A stretch of DNA of 64,000 nt from Hanstruepera neustonica (lineage in GTDB: Bacteria; Bacteroidota; Bacteroidia; Flavobacteriales; Flavobacteriaceae): the NCBI RefSeq assembly GCF_002895005.1, contig NZ_POWF01000006.1, forward strand, positions 62,001 through 126,000, given 5' to 3'. This document shows positions 8,801 through 16,608 of this stretch, one piece after another. Within the stretch, counting starts at the first letter, position 1. Each line of letters starts with the position of its first letter. A program made the position numbers and the translations under genes. Under the pieces are notes generated by a model. It worked only from the letters and a program-made list of their open reading frames with translations, did no database searches and had not been told where the DNA came from.

Positions 8801-9049
8801 GAGCTACATAAAAAGTACTATAAAGTAGTAGAAACCACCAATGGCGTTTTAGTGATTTGGCGAGATATTACCATCAATGAAGATGATAGCCAACAAGTTA
8901 TTGAAATAGCTTCTAAATATGAAAACATACACACCATAGAAGTTAATGCAGAATTTGCAACCTTACAATTAGATAAAAGCAATCATCTTAAAGTAGGTGA
9001 TAATAATATAGAGTTGCGAATCATTGCTAAAGATGTGTTTAACCAATAA
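5855..9049 (+). CDS. mod: Type III restriction-modification Mod: adenine-N6 DNA methyltransferase
   Basis: 1064 aa. The methyltransferase core lies in the C-terminal half, in beta-class order. Motif IV is TDPPYNA (Asp555-Pro-Pro-Tyr558) and the SAM-binding motif I is DYFAGSATTGH (831-841), as in type III Mod proteins that methylate adenine in an asymmetric site. A target-recognition region would lie between them (about 620-800). About 500 residues precede the catalytic core, which makes the protein much longer than classical Mod subunits (roughly 650 aa). That N-terminal part is lysine/aspartate-rich and helical and I do not recognise it. First gene of a tight four-gene operon, with 9 bases to res. 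Needed for self-protection and, in type III enzymes, for cleavage. Confidence 0.9.
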   Translation: MSKSIDNLKYFLKEMFQFNENDLDFGIYKIYNLKRKHIESFIDGDGVGDLTPTIETILKEVNLENQKTDSIELYNFLKNLNQDKLLEDPEANYKQLELFIGTEQSEDKKAKLTESLNNLSKSEGLTDELKDKIYNHILGFFQMYYSNGDFGYNDRSRDLYKVPYEADYNGSDTMFHWKHKGSLYIKTGTSFNAIKFDLNGKKIEYRLETNVHSEDEGTSQNNNKDSQLKHYRFDRIEKVKDKTTNEDVYQVIFNLSDASTSKVDIYKAIYKEVYNETDIHKYLEYEKDGKPKQVFVDLTKDFDKVQNGAIKGLSALRQKKLKIEKEVKNNFERGERLYDEATKEFTDETLKALYTLDQKLNSFYIGNDADYFIHENLNEFLNNEKNRYVKNYIFDDLESIYSGKLDNTTLLIAKAFDKVSSRIIEFLSAIEDFQKHLFTKKKKVVESEYCITVDYIDEKYYPEILANKTQLQEWEILFSLEVKTVEDLKANPTLVLDTKCFKQPDGTNPFKDKILAEIEDLDENTNGLLINSENYQGLKVLQNKYKNKVQTIYTDPPYNAKSSEIIYKNNFKHSSWASFMQNRISLSKTFLQQDGIFEIAIDDYEVTSLWKVCDSIFGSENFIANVLVIHNPRGRNDDKFFGTAHEYMLTFAFDREKAQILNFKPTEEHIKQYNKEDDISPYALTGYMRTGNNSNRHERPNLFYPIYINPKNKKLSLENGEGLIEVLPINSDGDEKTWRWGEDTFVKRKDTEILVSEKNGVWSLQKKRRFLGEGKKPKTIWHDSRYDASTNGIMLMKALFNDVNLFSYPKSIYTVFDALSVSTSENSLILDYFAGSATTGHATIKLNKEDKGFRKYLLIEMGTYFNIVTKPRIQKVIYSDNWKNGKPLDNNGSPKHIFKYQVLEQYEDVLDNLQVYNGELPENLPIKYLYKPEENSLDNTLNLFTPFSNTISYGQPTQQGFIDVVETYNYLQGYFVRSIKTYELHKKYYKVVETTNGVLVIWRDITINEDDSQQVIEIASKYENIHTIEVNAEFATLQLDKSNHLKVGDNNIELRIIAKDVFNQ

Positions 9050-9058
9050 GCCTTACCA

Positions 9059-12000
9059 ATGGAGTTAAAACTATACGACTACCTGCGTAAGGAAGGCATA
9101 AACAATCCTGATGCAGATTTTAGAGAAGAAACCTATCAAAACAAAGTAGAGCAGTTTGACACGACGTTAGGGTTAAATAACGATATTTTAGATACTGTAA
9201 AAAAGTATTTAAAAACCTATAACACCTATTTAAAAAGCAACCAACAGCAAGAAGTTAGTTTACGCTACTATCAAATATTAGCCCTGTACTATACTGAACT
9301 TTATTTTCAAAAAAGAGATGAACACGATTTTATCTATGCAAAAGAATCTTTAGCCTATTGGATGGCTACAGGTAGTGGTAAAACCATTATAATGCACCTA
9401 AATATTTTACAATACATCAATCATTGTAAAAACTTTAGAGATTTTGAAATTATAATGACCACACCTGGTGTGAATTTAATTGAGCAGCACGAAAGAGAGT
9501 TAACACCATTTATAGAATTTTTGAACGGCAAGTATCGTAACACCATTCGTTTGACGATTGATACCACTTCTGCATTATTAAATAAACCAAACGACTTTTT
9601 CGATTTTCCTCAAACTAAATCGTATCGTAGACTCATATTAGTTGATGAGGCGCATATTGGATTAAGTACAACCGGAAAGACGGGAACCGATGGGGCTTTT
9701 ATGGACTTGCGTAAAAGATTAAACATAGAAAACAGTTTCTTATTCGAGTATTCAGCAACCTTTCACAATATTACAGGAGAGCTGGAAAAGGATTATGAAA
9801 AATCAATAGTGTATGATTACAATTACAATCTATTCTATAGAGATGGATATGGTAAAGATTACTTTTTTCAGCAAGTCGGTGATGATGTATTAGAGAAAAG
9901 TTTTGATGACAATCTGCATCATAATCTCGATATCATTAATGAAAAAATAGAGCTTTGGAATAAGATTGATTATGCTCTTGAAAAAGACTTGTTTAAAGCG
10001 ACACAGTTCCCAGATAAGCCCTTAATTGCCTTTATGGGCAATACTGTAAACAATAAAGAAAAGTCAGCTAAAAACGAAGATGATGAAGTTTCTGATATTA
10101 CTAATATTGTCAACTTTTTAGCAAAATTAACCGATGCAGAAAAAACAAAGTATAAGTATTTATTCAATGAGGATATTAATGGTAAACTTACTTTAACTCG
10201 AAACCCAGAAACAGATGATGAAATTTTATTGTCTTATGGTAACGGTGGCTATTTCGGGATTGTTAATGTCGGTAATGGCGCAAAATTTATTAATGATTTA
10301 GATAATGACAAAGTTATAAAGAGTCCACGAGACAAGGTTATAATTTCAAACCTTGAGCGGTATTCCTTTAAAAATATAGATAGTCAAAGCTCACCAATCA
10401 ATATACTGATAGGTAGTAGAAAGTTTGCTGAAGGTTGGAACTGTTTTAGAGTTTCAGTTATAGGATTGATTAATTTGGGAAGCTCAAAGGGTAATAAAAT
10501 CATTCAAATATTTGGTAGAGGTGTTCGTATAAAAGGTCTGAAAAATGATGGTAAGCGTACCTTTCCAAATCACAATGAAGACTACTTTAAATTAAAGAAT
10601 ACCAAAGAAGAAGATAAACTTCGCAAAATAGAAACCTTATGTGTGTTCTCTCTCAAAAAATCCTATTTAGAAACTTTTACAGGAGCAGTAAATAAGGAGC
10701 TTGAAATTTTAAGACGTTATGAAATTACTGTAAGTCCAAGTATTATTAAGTTAAATGATAATACGGAAATAAAATTTGAAGAGTTTAGAAAACGTATTCC
10801 CATATTTAAACTATCAAAATTAGAAATAGAGCAACGTAGAGTTTCATTGCTTGATAGCAATAGCTTCAAAGTTCAATATCGTCAAAATGGCAATATTGCT
10901 GATGATACAGTGAATAATTTTTCAATAGCATTAGATTATAGACCCAACAGAAATGAAGAAGGAAAAGACATTACAGGAGAATTGGTCAACTTTTTAAACC
11001 ACTTTCAATCCTTTATTAATTTAAACAGGTTAGAAAGTTTGGTTTCAGAATTTCAAGAAGAAAATAGCTTATATGTCAATGCGAATAATAAACCAATTAC
11101 AATTCAAAATATACTTCAGTATGTTGGAAGCGTCACATACAAATCCTCGTTAGATATTACAAACCTTGAATTGATTGAAAACCTTGTATATCAAATAGCA
11201 TTGGATTTCTTAAAGAGATTGAAGAACAAAGTCAATTGGTATATTAATAATAGTAATTACGAATATCAGGAATTATTGAATCAAAGTACAGAAAGGGTTA
11301 AAGGAGATTTCATAGATAAGTATTACATTTTAAAAACCATTGAATCAACAAAAGAAGTTAGAAATAAAACCACCTTTAAAAAACAATCTGAAATTGATTC
11401 AGAGATTAAGGAATTTGAAGAACAAATTGAAGCAATTTCAGAAAACTTAAAAATTGATACGATTGGTAATCACATCTATAATCCACTTTTAAGAGAAGTA
11501 AAAAATAATATTGATTCTGAAAAAGATTTAAAAATCTCACCAGATAAACTTAATGCTGGAGAAAAGAAATTTGTTCAAGACGCAGCTAACTTTTTTAATG
11601 GCAATAAGGATTTTAAAGATTATGAAATATACCTTATGCGTAATGTGGAAACATTAAAGAGCATAGGGATATATCTAAACGATGATTCACAAGTATTTTA
11701 TCCAGACTTTATTTTGTGGCTTTTAAAAGGTGACAAAATCTATATCAACTTTATTGACCCAAAAGGACAAATGGGGATTCAAGATGCTACTACTTTATTG
11801 GATAATGAAAAGGTTAAAATAGCAGATAAGGAGAACAATGATACATTAGTAAAATTAGAAAGAGCATTATCTAAAAATCATAAGAAAACATTTATTCTAA
11901 ACTCTTTCTTGTTGTTACGTGATAGTTCAATGTTGGGTTTTAATAAGCCTAACAATTGGGTGAAAGATAATTTAATTGATAAGAATATCTTTAGACTTAA

Positions 12001-12103
12001 TTGGCACACAACTGATGAAAAAGAACAAAAAGTTCCGGCTAACAAACTTCCAGATGGTAAGAGTTATATGGATTTATTAGTTGAACATATGGATTTAATT
12101 TAA
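9059..12103 (+). CDS. res: Type III restriction enzyme Res: SF2 helicase-nuclease
   Basis: 1014 aa. SF2 translocase motifs: Walker A ATGSGKT (Gly105-Lys108-Thr109), motif II VDEAH (196-199), motif III FEYSATF, and motif VI region IIQIFGRGVRIKG. The C-terminus has a PD-(D/E)xK-type nuclease site: YPDF (Asp883) followed 17 residues later by FIDPKGQ (Asp900, Lys902). These are the parts of a type III Res subunit, which with Mod recognises unmodified sites, hydrolyses ATP and cuts DNA. All motifs and the reading frame are intact, so the system should be active. Base composition looks more AT-rich than the flanking chromosome, consistent with transfer. Confidence 0.92.
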   Translation: MELKLYDYLRKEGINNPDADFREETYQNKVEQFDTTLGLNNDILDTVKKYLKTYNTYLKSNQQQEVSLRYYQILALYYTELYFQKRDEHDFIYAKESLAYWMATGSGKTIIMHLNILQYINHCKNFRDFEIIMTTPGVNLIEQHERELTPFIEFLNGKYRNTIRLTIDTTSALLNKPNDFFDFPQTKSYRRLILVDEAHIGLSTTGKTGTDGAFMDLRKRLNIENSFLFEYSATFHNITGELEKDYEKSIVYDYNYNLFYRDGYGKDYFFQQVGDDVLEKSFDDNLHHNLDIINEKIELWNKIDYALEKDLFKATQFPDKPLIAFMGNTVNNKEKSAKNEDDEVSDITNIVNFLAKLTDAEKTKYKYLFNEDINGKLTLTRNPETDDEILLSYGNGGYFGIVNVGNGAKFINDLDNDKVIKSPRDKVIISNLERYSFKNIDSQSSPINILIGSRKFAEGWNCFRVSVIGLINLGSSKGNKIIQIFGRGVRIKGLKNDGKRTFPNHNEDYFKLKNTKEEDKLRKIETLCVFSLKKSYLETFTGAVNKELEILRRYEITVSPSIIKLNDNTEIKFEEFRKRIPIFKLSKLEIEQRRVSLLDSNSFKVQYRQNGNIADDTVNNFSIALDYRPNRNEEGKDITGELVNFLNHFQSFINLNRLESLVSEFQEENSLYVNANNKPITIQNILQYVGSVTYKSSLDITNLELIENLVYQIALDFLKRLKNKVNWYINNSNYEYQELLNQSTERVKGDFIDKYYILKTIESTKEVRNKTTFKKQSEIDSEIKEFEEQIEAISENLKIDTIGNHIYNPLLREVKNNIDSEKDLKISPDKLNAGEKKFVQDAANFFNGNKDFKDYEIYLMRNVETLKSIGIYLNDDSQVFYPDFILWLLKGDKIYINFIDPKGQMGIQDATTLLDNEKVKIADKENNDTLVKLERALSKNHKKTFILNSFLLLRDSSMLGFNKPNNWVKDNLIDKNIFRLNWHTTDEKEQKVPANKLPDGKSYMDLLVEHMDLI

Positions 12104-12109
12104 TAATAT

Positions 12110-13180
12110 ATGCAAGAATTGGCAGAAAAAATATTTGAAATAATAAAGGATTATCAATGTGATTATGCAGAAAGAAAATTTGAAATAACCGTTGAACACA
12201 TAATTGATTGGGCAAATCAATTTGATGATGATGCGGAATTTGTTTTACAAGAATTACTACATTTTCTACCAGAAACATATATCTCTAAAGAGAAAGCCAA
12301 ACAATTATTGCATACTAGATTATTAGAAATACAACAATTTTATGGTTATGCTTCTATGACTGAAATGATTGTTAATACTCATTTTTTCAACGTTCAAAAA
12401 AGTTATAAGAGTCAACCAGAAATTTTATCCCTAATTGATGAGGTTCTACAAACTGAATTTCAAATTAATTATAAAGACTTCTTAAATTCTCCTAAAACAA
12501 ACTATATTTATTTTGATGATGTTCTCGCGACAGGCGGAACAGTATTCCGTGATTTGGCAACTTGGCTTGAGGAAAAAGAAGATGGTGTTAACGAAAATTC
12601 TAAATTGATTATTAATCAGACAAAAACTCTCGGAATAAGTTTATTTTGTTATCATTCTCTTGGGTTTAGTAATATGCAATGGAGATTAATGAAGCAATTC
12701 GATGATAAAATTAAAAGGGTACTTTTAGTTGGTAAAGATTATGAAGTTGAAAATCATATAAAAACCAAGTGGATAGCGGAAAATCAAAAACTTAATTGTG
12801 TTTATCCTGTTGAAGAACAGTCTAAAGAAGTATTAGAATATTTAGCAAGTTTGGAAGCTGAAAATGATAGTGTACCTGCTTTTCGACCATCTAATCTACC
12901 TAAAAAAGAAACATTTTTTAGTAGTCCAGAAAATAGAATTAAACTTGAAAAAATATTTTTAGAAAAAGGAATAGAATTACTTAATAAAGTACAAACAGAT
13001 AATCCAGATAGGAGAAAAAGACCTTTAGGTGATACAGTACGTTCACATAAGACATTTGGCACAGGTACTTTGTTTTTTACTTGGCGAAATATTTCTAATA
13101 CGTGTCCGTTAGTTTTTTGGTGGGATGTTCCCGGTCATAATTGGCTACCACTTTTTTGTGTTAAGAATAGAGGTATATAG
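12110..13180 (+). CDS. Phosphoribosyltransferase-like conflict-system protein (PRTase-CE type)
   Basis: 356 aa, starting 6 bases after res. The clearest motif is YIYFDDVLATGGTVFRDL (133-150), the PRPP-binding loop of type I phosphoribosyltransferases (Asp136-Asp137, then TGGT 141-144). The flanks differ from nucleotide-salvage PRTases: an all-helical N-terminal region (1-100) and a C-terminal tail with RRKRPLGDTVRSHKTFGTGTLFFTW and WWDVPGHNWLPLF, probably substrate-specific. The overall layout fits the family named PRTase-CE (recalled from comparative-genomic work on immune systems), thought to act as an effector or nucleotide-modifying enzyme. No toxic activity has been shown here. The position between a type III RM pair and a NADAR gene supports a defence role. 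Confidence 0.72.
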   Translation: MQELAEKIFEIIKDYQCDYAERKFEITVEHIIDWANQFDDDAEFVLQELLHFLPETYISKEKAKQLLHTRLLEIQQFYGYASMTEMIVNTHFFNVQKSYKSQPEILSLIDEVLQTEFQINYKDFLNSPKTNYIYFDDVLATGGTVFRDLATWLEEKEDGVNENSKLIINQTKTLGISLFCYHSLGFSNMQWRLMKQFDDKIKRVLLVGKDYEVENHIKTKWIAENQKLNCVYPVEEQSKEVLEYLASLEAENDSVPAFRPSNLPKKETFFSSPENRIKLEKIFLEKGIELLNKVQTDNPDRRKRPLGDTVRSHKTFGTGTLFFTWRNISNTCPLVFWWDVPGHNWLPLFCVKNRGI

Positions 13181-13206
13181 TTAATTATTTTTTATATTGT
13201 AAAACA

Positions 13207-13827
13207 ATGAAGATTACAGAAAGAACATATAATAAAAAAGAGGTAATCGTTTTTAGAAGCACCAAAGCCAAATATGGTGGTCTTTCTAATATGGCAGGTG
13301 GTTACTCTTTAAGAGTAAATGATATTATAATTCCTTCAGCGGAAGCTCTTTATCAAGCCTGTCGTTATCCTTTATTCCCTTCAGTTCAGCAAGAAATTAT
13401 TGAGCAGAATAGTCCTATGACTGCTAAAATGATTAGTCGTAAGTATTTAAAATATACAAGACAAGATTGGGAAGAAGTGAAATACTCTGTTATGTATTGG
13501 GTTCTAAAAGTTAAGCTTTCGCAAAATTTTAATGAGTTTTCAAAAGTATTAAAAGAAACGAATGGAAAGCCTATTGTTGAATTATCTAACAAGGATAAAG
13601 ATTGGGCAGCAATAGAAGTAGATAAAAATACATTAGTAGGTAAAAATGCTTTAGGTCGATTATTGATGCAATTAAGAGAGGAATACGTGATAAATAATAA
13701 GCCAATTGAATGTGTTCAACCCATTGATATGTTTGGATTTTTATTATATGGTTCCGAAATTGATACGGTATGTAATCCTAATATGGAGTTCGAAAAAGAT
13801 TATCTTTTTGATTTAGATTACGCCTAA
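13207..13827 (+). CDS. NADAR-family (YbiA-like) ADP-ribose glycosidase-type protein
   Basis: 206 aa. Family signposts: FRSTKAKYGGLSNM (16-29, the [FY]xxLSNf strand), PSAEALYQACRY (43-54, Glu46 in the position of the conserved active-site glutamate), SPMTAKMISRKY, DWEEVKYSVMYWVLKVKLSQN (87-107), DWAAIE (132-137) and GKNALGRLLMQLREE (145-159). NADAR proteins act on N-glycosidic bonds of ADP-ribose-type substrates. Some have been reported to remove ADP-ribose from guanine and occur in toxin-antitoxin-like defence operons. About 45 extra residues (161-206) follow the core. Last gene of the Mod-Res-PRTase-NADAR run (26 bases after the PRTase). It may reverse or limit a modification made by its neighbour; this is inference. 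Confidence 0.85.
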   Translation: MKITERTYNKKEVIVFRSTKAKYGGLSNMAGGYSLRVNDIIIPSAEALYQACRYPLFPSVQQEIIEQNSPMTAKMISRKYLKYTRQDWEEVKYSVMYWVLKVKLSQNFNEFSKVLKETNGKPIVELSNKDKDWAAIEVDKNTLVGKNALGRLLMQLREEYVINNKPIECVQPIDMFGFLLYGSEIDTVCNPNMEFEKDYLFDLDYA

Positions 13828-14442
13828 TGCATTAAAATATTTGCTCTCATTTAATATCTTAAGCTAGTCTGTATTCCCCCACGCTCACCCTTACTGTTTT
13901 TATGTCATAATACTTGTAGCCAACGCTCTAATGGCACATTGCTTGTTTTATTGAGTTTTTTAATATTCAATTATGGTTCAATAAAAAAGCAAAGAGCCAT
14001 TGCCAACGCCTAAACAACTATTCCGCCATAAAAACTCCCCTCGCTATTTTACATAACGTAATAGTTATAGGAACATCCGCACCACCCAAACTCTGCCCAA
14101 GCTGTCCTATAACCACATTATGTAAAATATCTCCCTTTCCCCACGCTCAATTCCGTTTAAAATGTAAGTATCGGTAGAAGGAAAATACAATGCCACTTTC
14201 CCCGCCACCCTTTCAATGGTTTTAAAAAAATAGGTTTTGAATAATTCAGTTAAGAGATTAGCACATTGCTTTTTCTCGTACCTTAAAAAAGCAAAGCACT
14301 AATCTTAATACGCCTGTATGCGTAGCTCGATTATAAGCTTTATTATCATAAAACAATATAACAAGCTACCCATACACACGCACCAGCCACTACTAAAATC
14401 TGAACAAAAACCTATTTTTTTAAGCGATAACACCCCATTGAA
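13828..14442. other. Non-coding stretch with four different large hairpins
   Basis: No convincing ORF in 615 bases. Four imperfect palindromes follow each other. (1) 13930-13954 pairs with 13978-14001, enclosed by GTTTTTATG (13896-13904) and CATAAAAAC (14027-14035), with CCAACGC present in direct orientation on both sides. (2) ATTTTACATAA...TTATAGGA (14046-14072) pairs with 14105-14128. (3) 14251-14275 pairs with 14283-14307. (4) GTATGCGTAGCT (14316-14327) pairs with AGCTACCCATAC (14364-14375). The hairpins differ in sequence but share size and spacing. They could be recombination sites (attC-like), transfer-origin structures, decayed MITE-like repeats or structured RNAs. The sequence alone does not decide. 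Confidence 0.6.
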
Positions 14443-15042
14443 TCATCCTCGTAAACCAAGTTTTTCTTTTAATTGAAAATCATACAATTTATATTCATCT
14501 CCAATTCCAATTTCGCCTAATTCAAGAGCCTTATGTTTACGATAGTACCAATACGAATTATAAAATCCACCTTTCAAAAACAAAGTAATTATCTGCTTGT
14601 TCAATTCAAATTGATGCTGTACGTCTTGAACATAAAAAAAATGTATTCCAATTTTTGCTTTCAAGAATGGTAGCTGGATACTCTCACCAATCTTGGGTAA
14701 ATATTTAAGTTCCTTACACCTAAAGGATTCATATTTCTTATTGTAGTCAACGTGCATTCTAATCTCTACCTCACTAAAATCAAAAGTATAATCATAATCA
14801 TACGCAAAAAGGTTAGCATAGATTTCTTCTAATTGCTTCCGAATATGATGGGATTTAACCCCTGTCTTCTCTGCAATATCTTTTAGGGTAGGATAAGGTT
14901 CATCTCCCTCGTGATAATCTTTACCACTTAAAAATTCTACAAGTTGAGAATATCTTTCATTGCTCTTAAATTCCTTTTCTACTTGTGGCATAATTGAGAT
15001 TAAATCTATCAAAATTTGCTTTACTGAAATTGAATGCTCCAT
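14443..15042 (-). CDS. Hypothetical protein with helix-turn-helix segment
   Basis: 199 aa from the ATG at 15042 (MEHSISVKQILIDL). The frame is open for 65 more codons upstream, but that part reads like non-coding DNA and is rejected as coding. Residues about 50-80 (PTLKDIAEKTGVKSHHIRKQLEEIYANL) form a clear helix-turn-helix. The remainder is a beta-rich domain with many aromatic residues (MHVDYNKKYESF, GIHFFYVQDVQHQF, GGFYNSYWYYRKHK) that I do not recognise. A possible promoter -7 box TATCTTTG lies about 40 bases upstream on this strand. Probably a DNA-binding regulator carried by the element; its target is unknown. Confidence 0.6.
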   Translation of the reverse strand: MEHSISVKQILIDLISIMPQVEKEFKSNERYSQLVEFLSGKDYHEGDEPYPTLKDIAEKTGVKSHHIRKQLEEIYANLFAYDYDYTFDFSEVEIRMHVDYNKKYESFRCKELKYLPKIGESIQLPFLKAKIGIHFFYVQDVQHQFELNKQIITLFLKGGFYNSYWYYRKHKALELGEIGIGDEYKLYDFQLKEKLGLRG

Positions 15043-15284
15043 AATTTGAATATTTATTAGAATAAAAATAAAAAAAGATAGCAAAGATAAGTGGCTTCCT
15101 TCTGCCAGCCGCACAATGCTGTAAAGGTCAAGCCCTACGGGTTTTGAAAAAAATCTCCACCTAATAATATTTCGATGTTTTAGTAATAATAAAGAAGAGG
15201 TAGTATTTTTTCCAAAAACCTTGACAGCATTACCCACGCCACAAATGATACAGCTTTCTTTTTTTATTTTCTTTTAAAAAATTA

Positions 15285-15323
15285 TTAGAAAAAGAAAAGC
15301 CCTGTAATGCTAAATCACAGGGC
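15285..15323 (-). terminator. Terminator after MAK-start protein gene
   Basis: Read leftward, GCCCTGT (complement of 15317-15323) pairs with ACAGGGC (complement of 15299-15305), followed by a T-rich tail (complement of 15285-15298). It lies 30 bases downstream of the leftward CDS ending at 15353. Confidence 0.8.
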
Positions 15324-15352
15324 CATTTCCGCTTCAAAGGTCAGAATGAAAC

Positions 15353-16102
15353 TTATGCTACTTGAACAATATTTAAAACGTTGTAAGCACCGTTTTTAAG
15401 AACATATTGCACACCGTTGATTTCTTGGAAAAACTCTACCAAAAGCAAGAAAATCTCGTTTCCAGAGCCTGATGGAACACCGGCAGGAACCAAAGTTTGC
15501 GTAGCACTTGTAGCGTCGATTGGAAGATTCACAATAGGACTATACTCAATAGCACTATCAGTAGAGTCAAAGTCTAAATTCAAGAATGCACAAGATAAAC
15601 TTACGTGAGTTGCACCACTTGGATAAGAAATATCATTTGCAGGTGTAAAATTCGGAATTGTAATTTCACCAGTTGCTGTATCAACCGAAAACGGAGCAAA
15701 GAAAACAGCACTTAAAATAGCTCTATTATTAAAATCCAGCCCTTTTAGAATGGCTTTGCCCTCTGGAGTAGCCAATCCAGTAGCTACATTTCTTTCGCCT
15801 CTTATAGAGGTTGTATCAACATTTTTAATTTGCGTCATTACTTGCGTAACTCTACTCGCAACACGGTTATCTTTTGCTCTAATCATCAGATTTCGAACAG
15901 AAGTTCTCAACAACTTACCAGAAGATGCCGAACTTCCAAACTCACTGCCATTTTCACGGGTACGTTCAAACGCAGGGTCATTTTGAATACGCTCTTTAGA
16001 AACACCACCTTTAGTTTTCACTAAATAGCCTTCTTGAGCCTTGTAAAACGTCAGGTTATCCAACGTTCCTTCCAACTTAATAATTCCTTTTAATTTAGCC
16101 AT
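15353..16102 (-). CDS. Uncharacterised MAK-start family protein (element copy)
   Basis: 249 aa from ATG at 16102, chosen because the N-terminus MAKLKGIIKLEGTLDNLTFY then aligns with the second family member at 22485. The N-terminal 80 residues are strongly patterned: GTL..(N/T)FY, a GG, then R.REN..EFG..A..GKLLR. The C-terminal part (about 130-249) looks like beta-sandwich with IPNFTPANDISYP and VPAGVPSGSGNEIFLL. No signal peptide or membrane segment. I know such proteins only as hypothetical proteins in Flavobacteriia; the N-terminus recalls DUF6266-like structural proteins, but this is weak. Transcribed leftward, divergently from the 62-aa gene, with its own terminator. Function unknown. 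Confidence 0.7.
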   Translation of the reverse strand: MAKLKGIIKLEGTLDNLTFYKAQEGYLVKTKGGVSKERIQNDPAFERTRENGSEFGSSASSGKLLRTSVRNLMIRAKDNRVASRVTQVMTQIKNVDTTSIRGERNVATGLATPEGKAILKGLDFNNRAILSAVFFAPFSVDTATGEITIPNFTPANDISYPSGATHVSLSCAFLNLDFDSTDSAIEYSPIVNLPIDATSATQTLVPAGVPSGSGNEIFLLLVEFFQEINGVQYVLKNGAYNVLNIVQVA

Positions 16103-16167
16103 AACATCACAATTTTTTAAATGATTACAACGAATGTACGATATAAACTTTCTCAATGTTTACGGGT

Positions 16168-16204
16168 ACTTCCGAAGTGTTAATATCTTGCCGTAACTTC
16201 CGAA
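16168..16204. promoter_or_regulatory. Paired ACTTCCGAA operator candidates
   Basis: ACTTCCGAA occurs at 16168-16176 and 16196-16204, 28 bp apart, in the divergent promoter region between the leftward MAK-start gene and the rightward 62-aa gene. The first copy extends to a near-palindrome ACTTCCGAAGT. The spacing places the copies on roughly the same face of the helix. A regulator site is inferred. Confidence 0.4.
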
Positions 16205-16311
16205 AAGGGTTGCTTATTCATTGAAAAATTCGCCGTATATTGTTTAAGGAAGCCCTAAAGCTACTGTATACGTAAAGTATAGATAGAGTATTAATTTAAA
16301 ACAAAAAGCGA

Positions 16312-16500
16312 ATGAACAGAATCTGTATGTACCCTAAAGACGTGCAATTGGTTACAGGTAAGAGTGAACGTTATGGAAGGACCATAATTAAGAAGATTAA
16401 AGAACACCTTAACAAAGAACCACATCAATTAGTAACGATTGATGAATTTTGCACTTTTATGGGTTTAGAAACCAGTAAAGTACAAGGATTAATCAAGTAA
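16312..16500 (+). CDS. Small conserved protein, possible DNA-binding regulator
   Basis: 62 aa, MNRICMYPKDVQLVTGKSER then YGRTIIKKIKEHLNKEPHQLVTIDEFCTFMGLE. Lysine-rich, with two short helical segments (DVQLVTGKSERYGRTIIKKIK and TIDEFCTFMGLETSKVQGLI) of the kind seen in small MerR/excisionase-like folds. Short proteins beginning MNR.CMY.KDVQ are, as I recall, frequent hypothetical proteins in Flavobacteriia. It is the last gene of the element, 30 bp before the right copy of the 20-bp motif. Function unknown; it could act in excision or regulate the divergent gene. Confidence 0.65.
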   Translation: MNRICMYPKDVQLVTGKSERYGRTIIKKIKEHLNKEPHQLVTIDEFCTFMGLETSKVQGLIK

Positions 16501-16529
16501 ATTCCTTATCTTTACAACAAGGTTTTAAA

Positions 16530-16549
16530 GGTGACCTATTAGGTGACCT
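16530..16549. promoter_or_regulatory. Right-end copy of the 20-bp integrase-site candidate
   Basis: GGTGACCTATTAGGTGACCT is identical to 2330-2349 and in the same orientation. It lies 60 bp inside attR, as expected for an arm site used in integration or excision. Confidence 0.65.
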
Positions 16550-16608
16550 CAAAATGGTACAGGACTGAAACACTAATTAATACAGGCATTAAGAGATAGG
16601 TTCACTTA

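Noticed and set aside
12110-13180. Nucleotide-salvage phosphoribosyltransferase (housekeeping)
   Set aside because: Too long, with unusual helical N-terminus and C-terminal extension, and located in a defence operon on a mobile element.
13878-14160. True integron attC sites in the hairpin cluster
   Set aside because: No integron integrase is in the window and the conserved GTTRRRY/RYYYAAC core boxes are not convincingly present. Kept only as a hypothesis in the findings.
15043-15237. N-terminal extension of the 199-aa HTH protein
   Set aside because: The extra 65 codons resemble non-coding sequence and contain a likely promoter box (TATCTTTG on that strand). The ATG at 15042 gives a more natural N-terminus.
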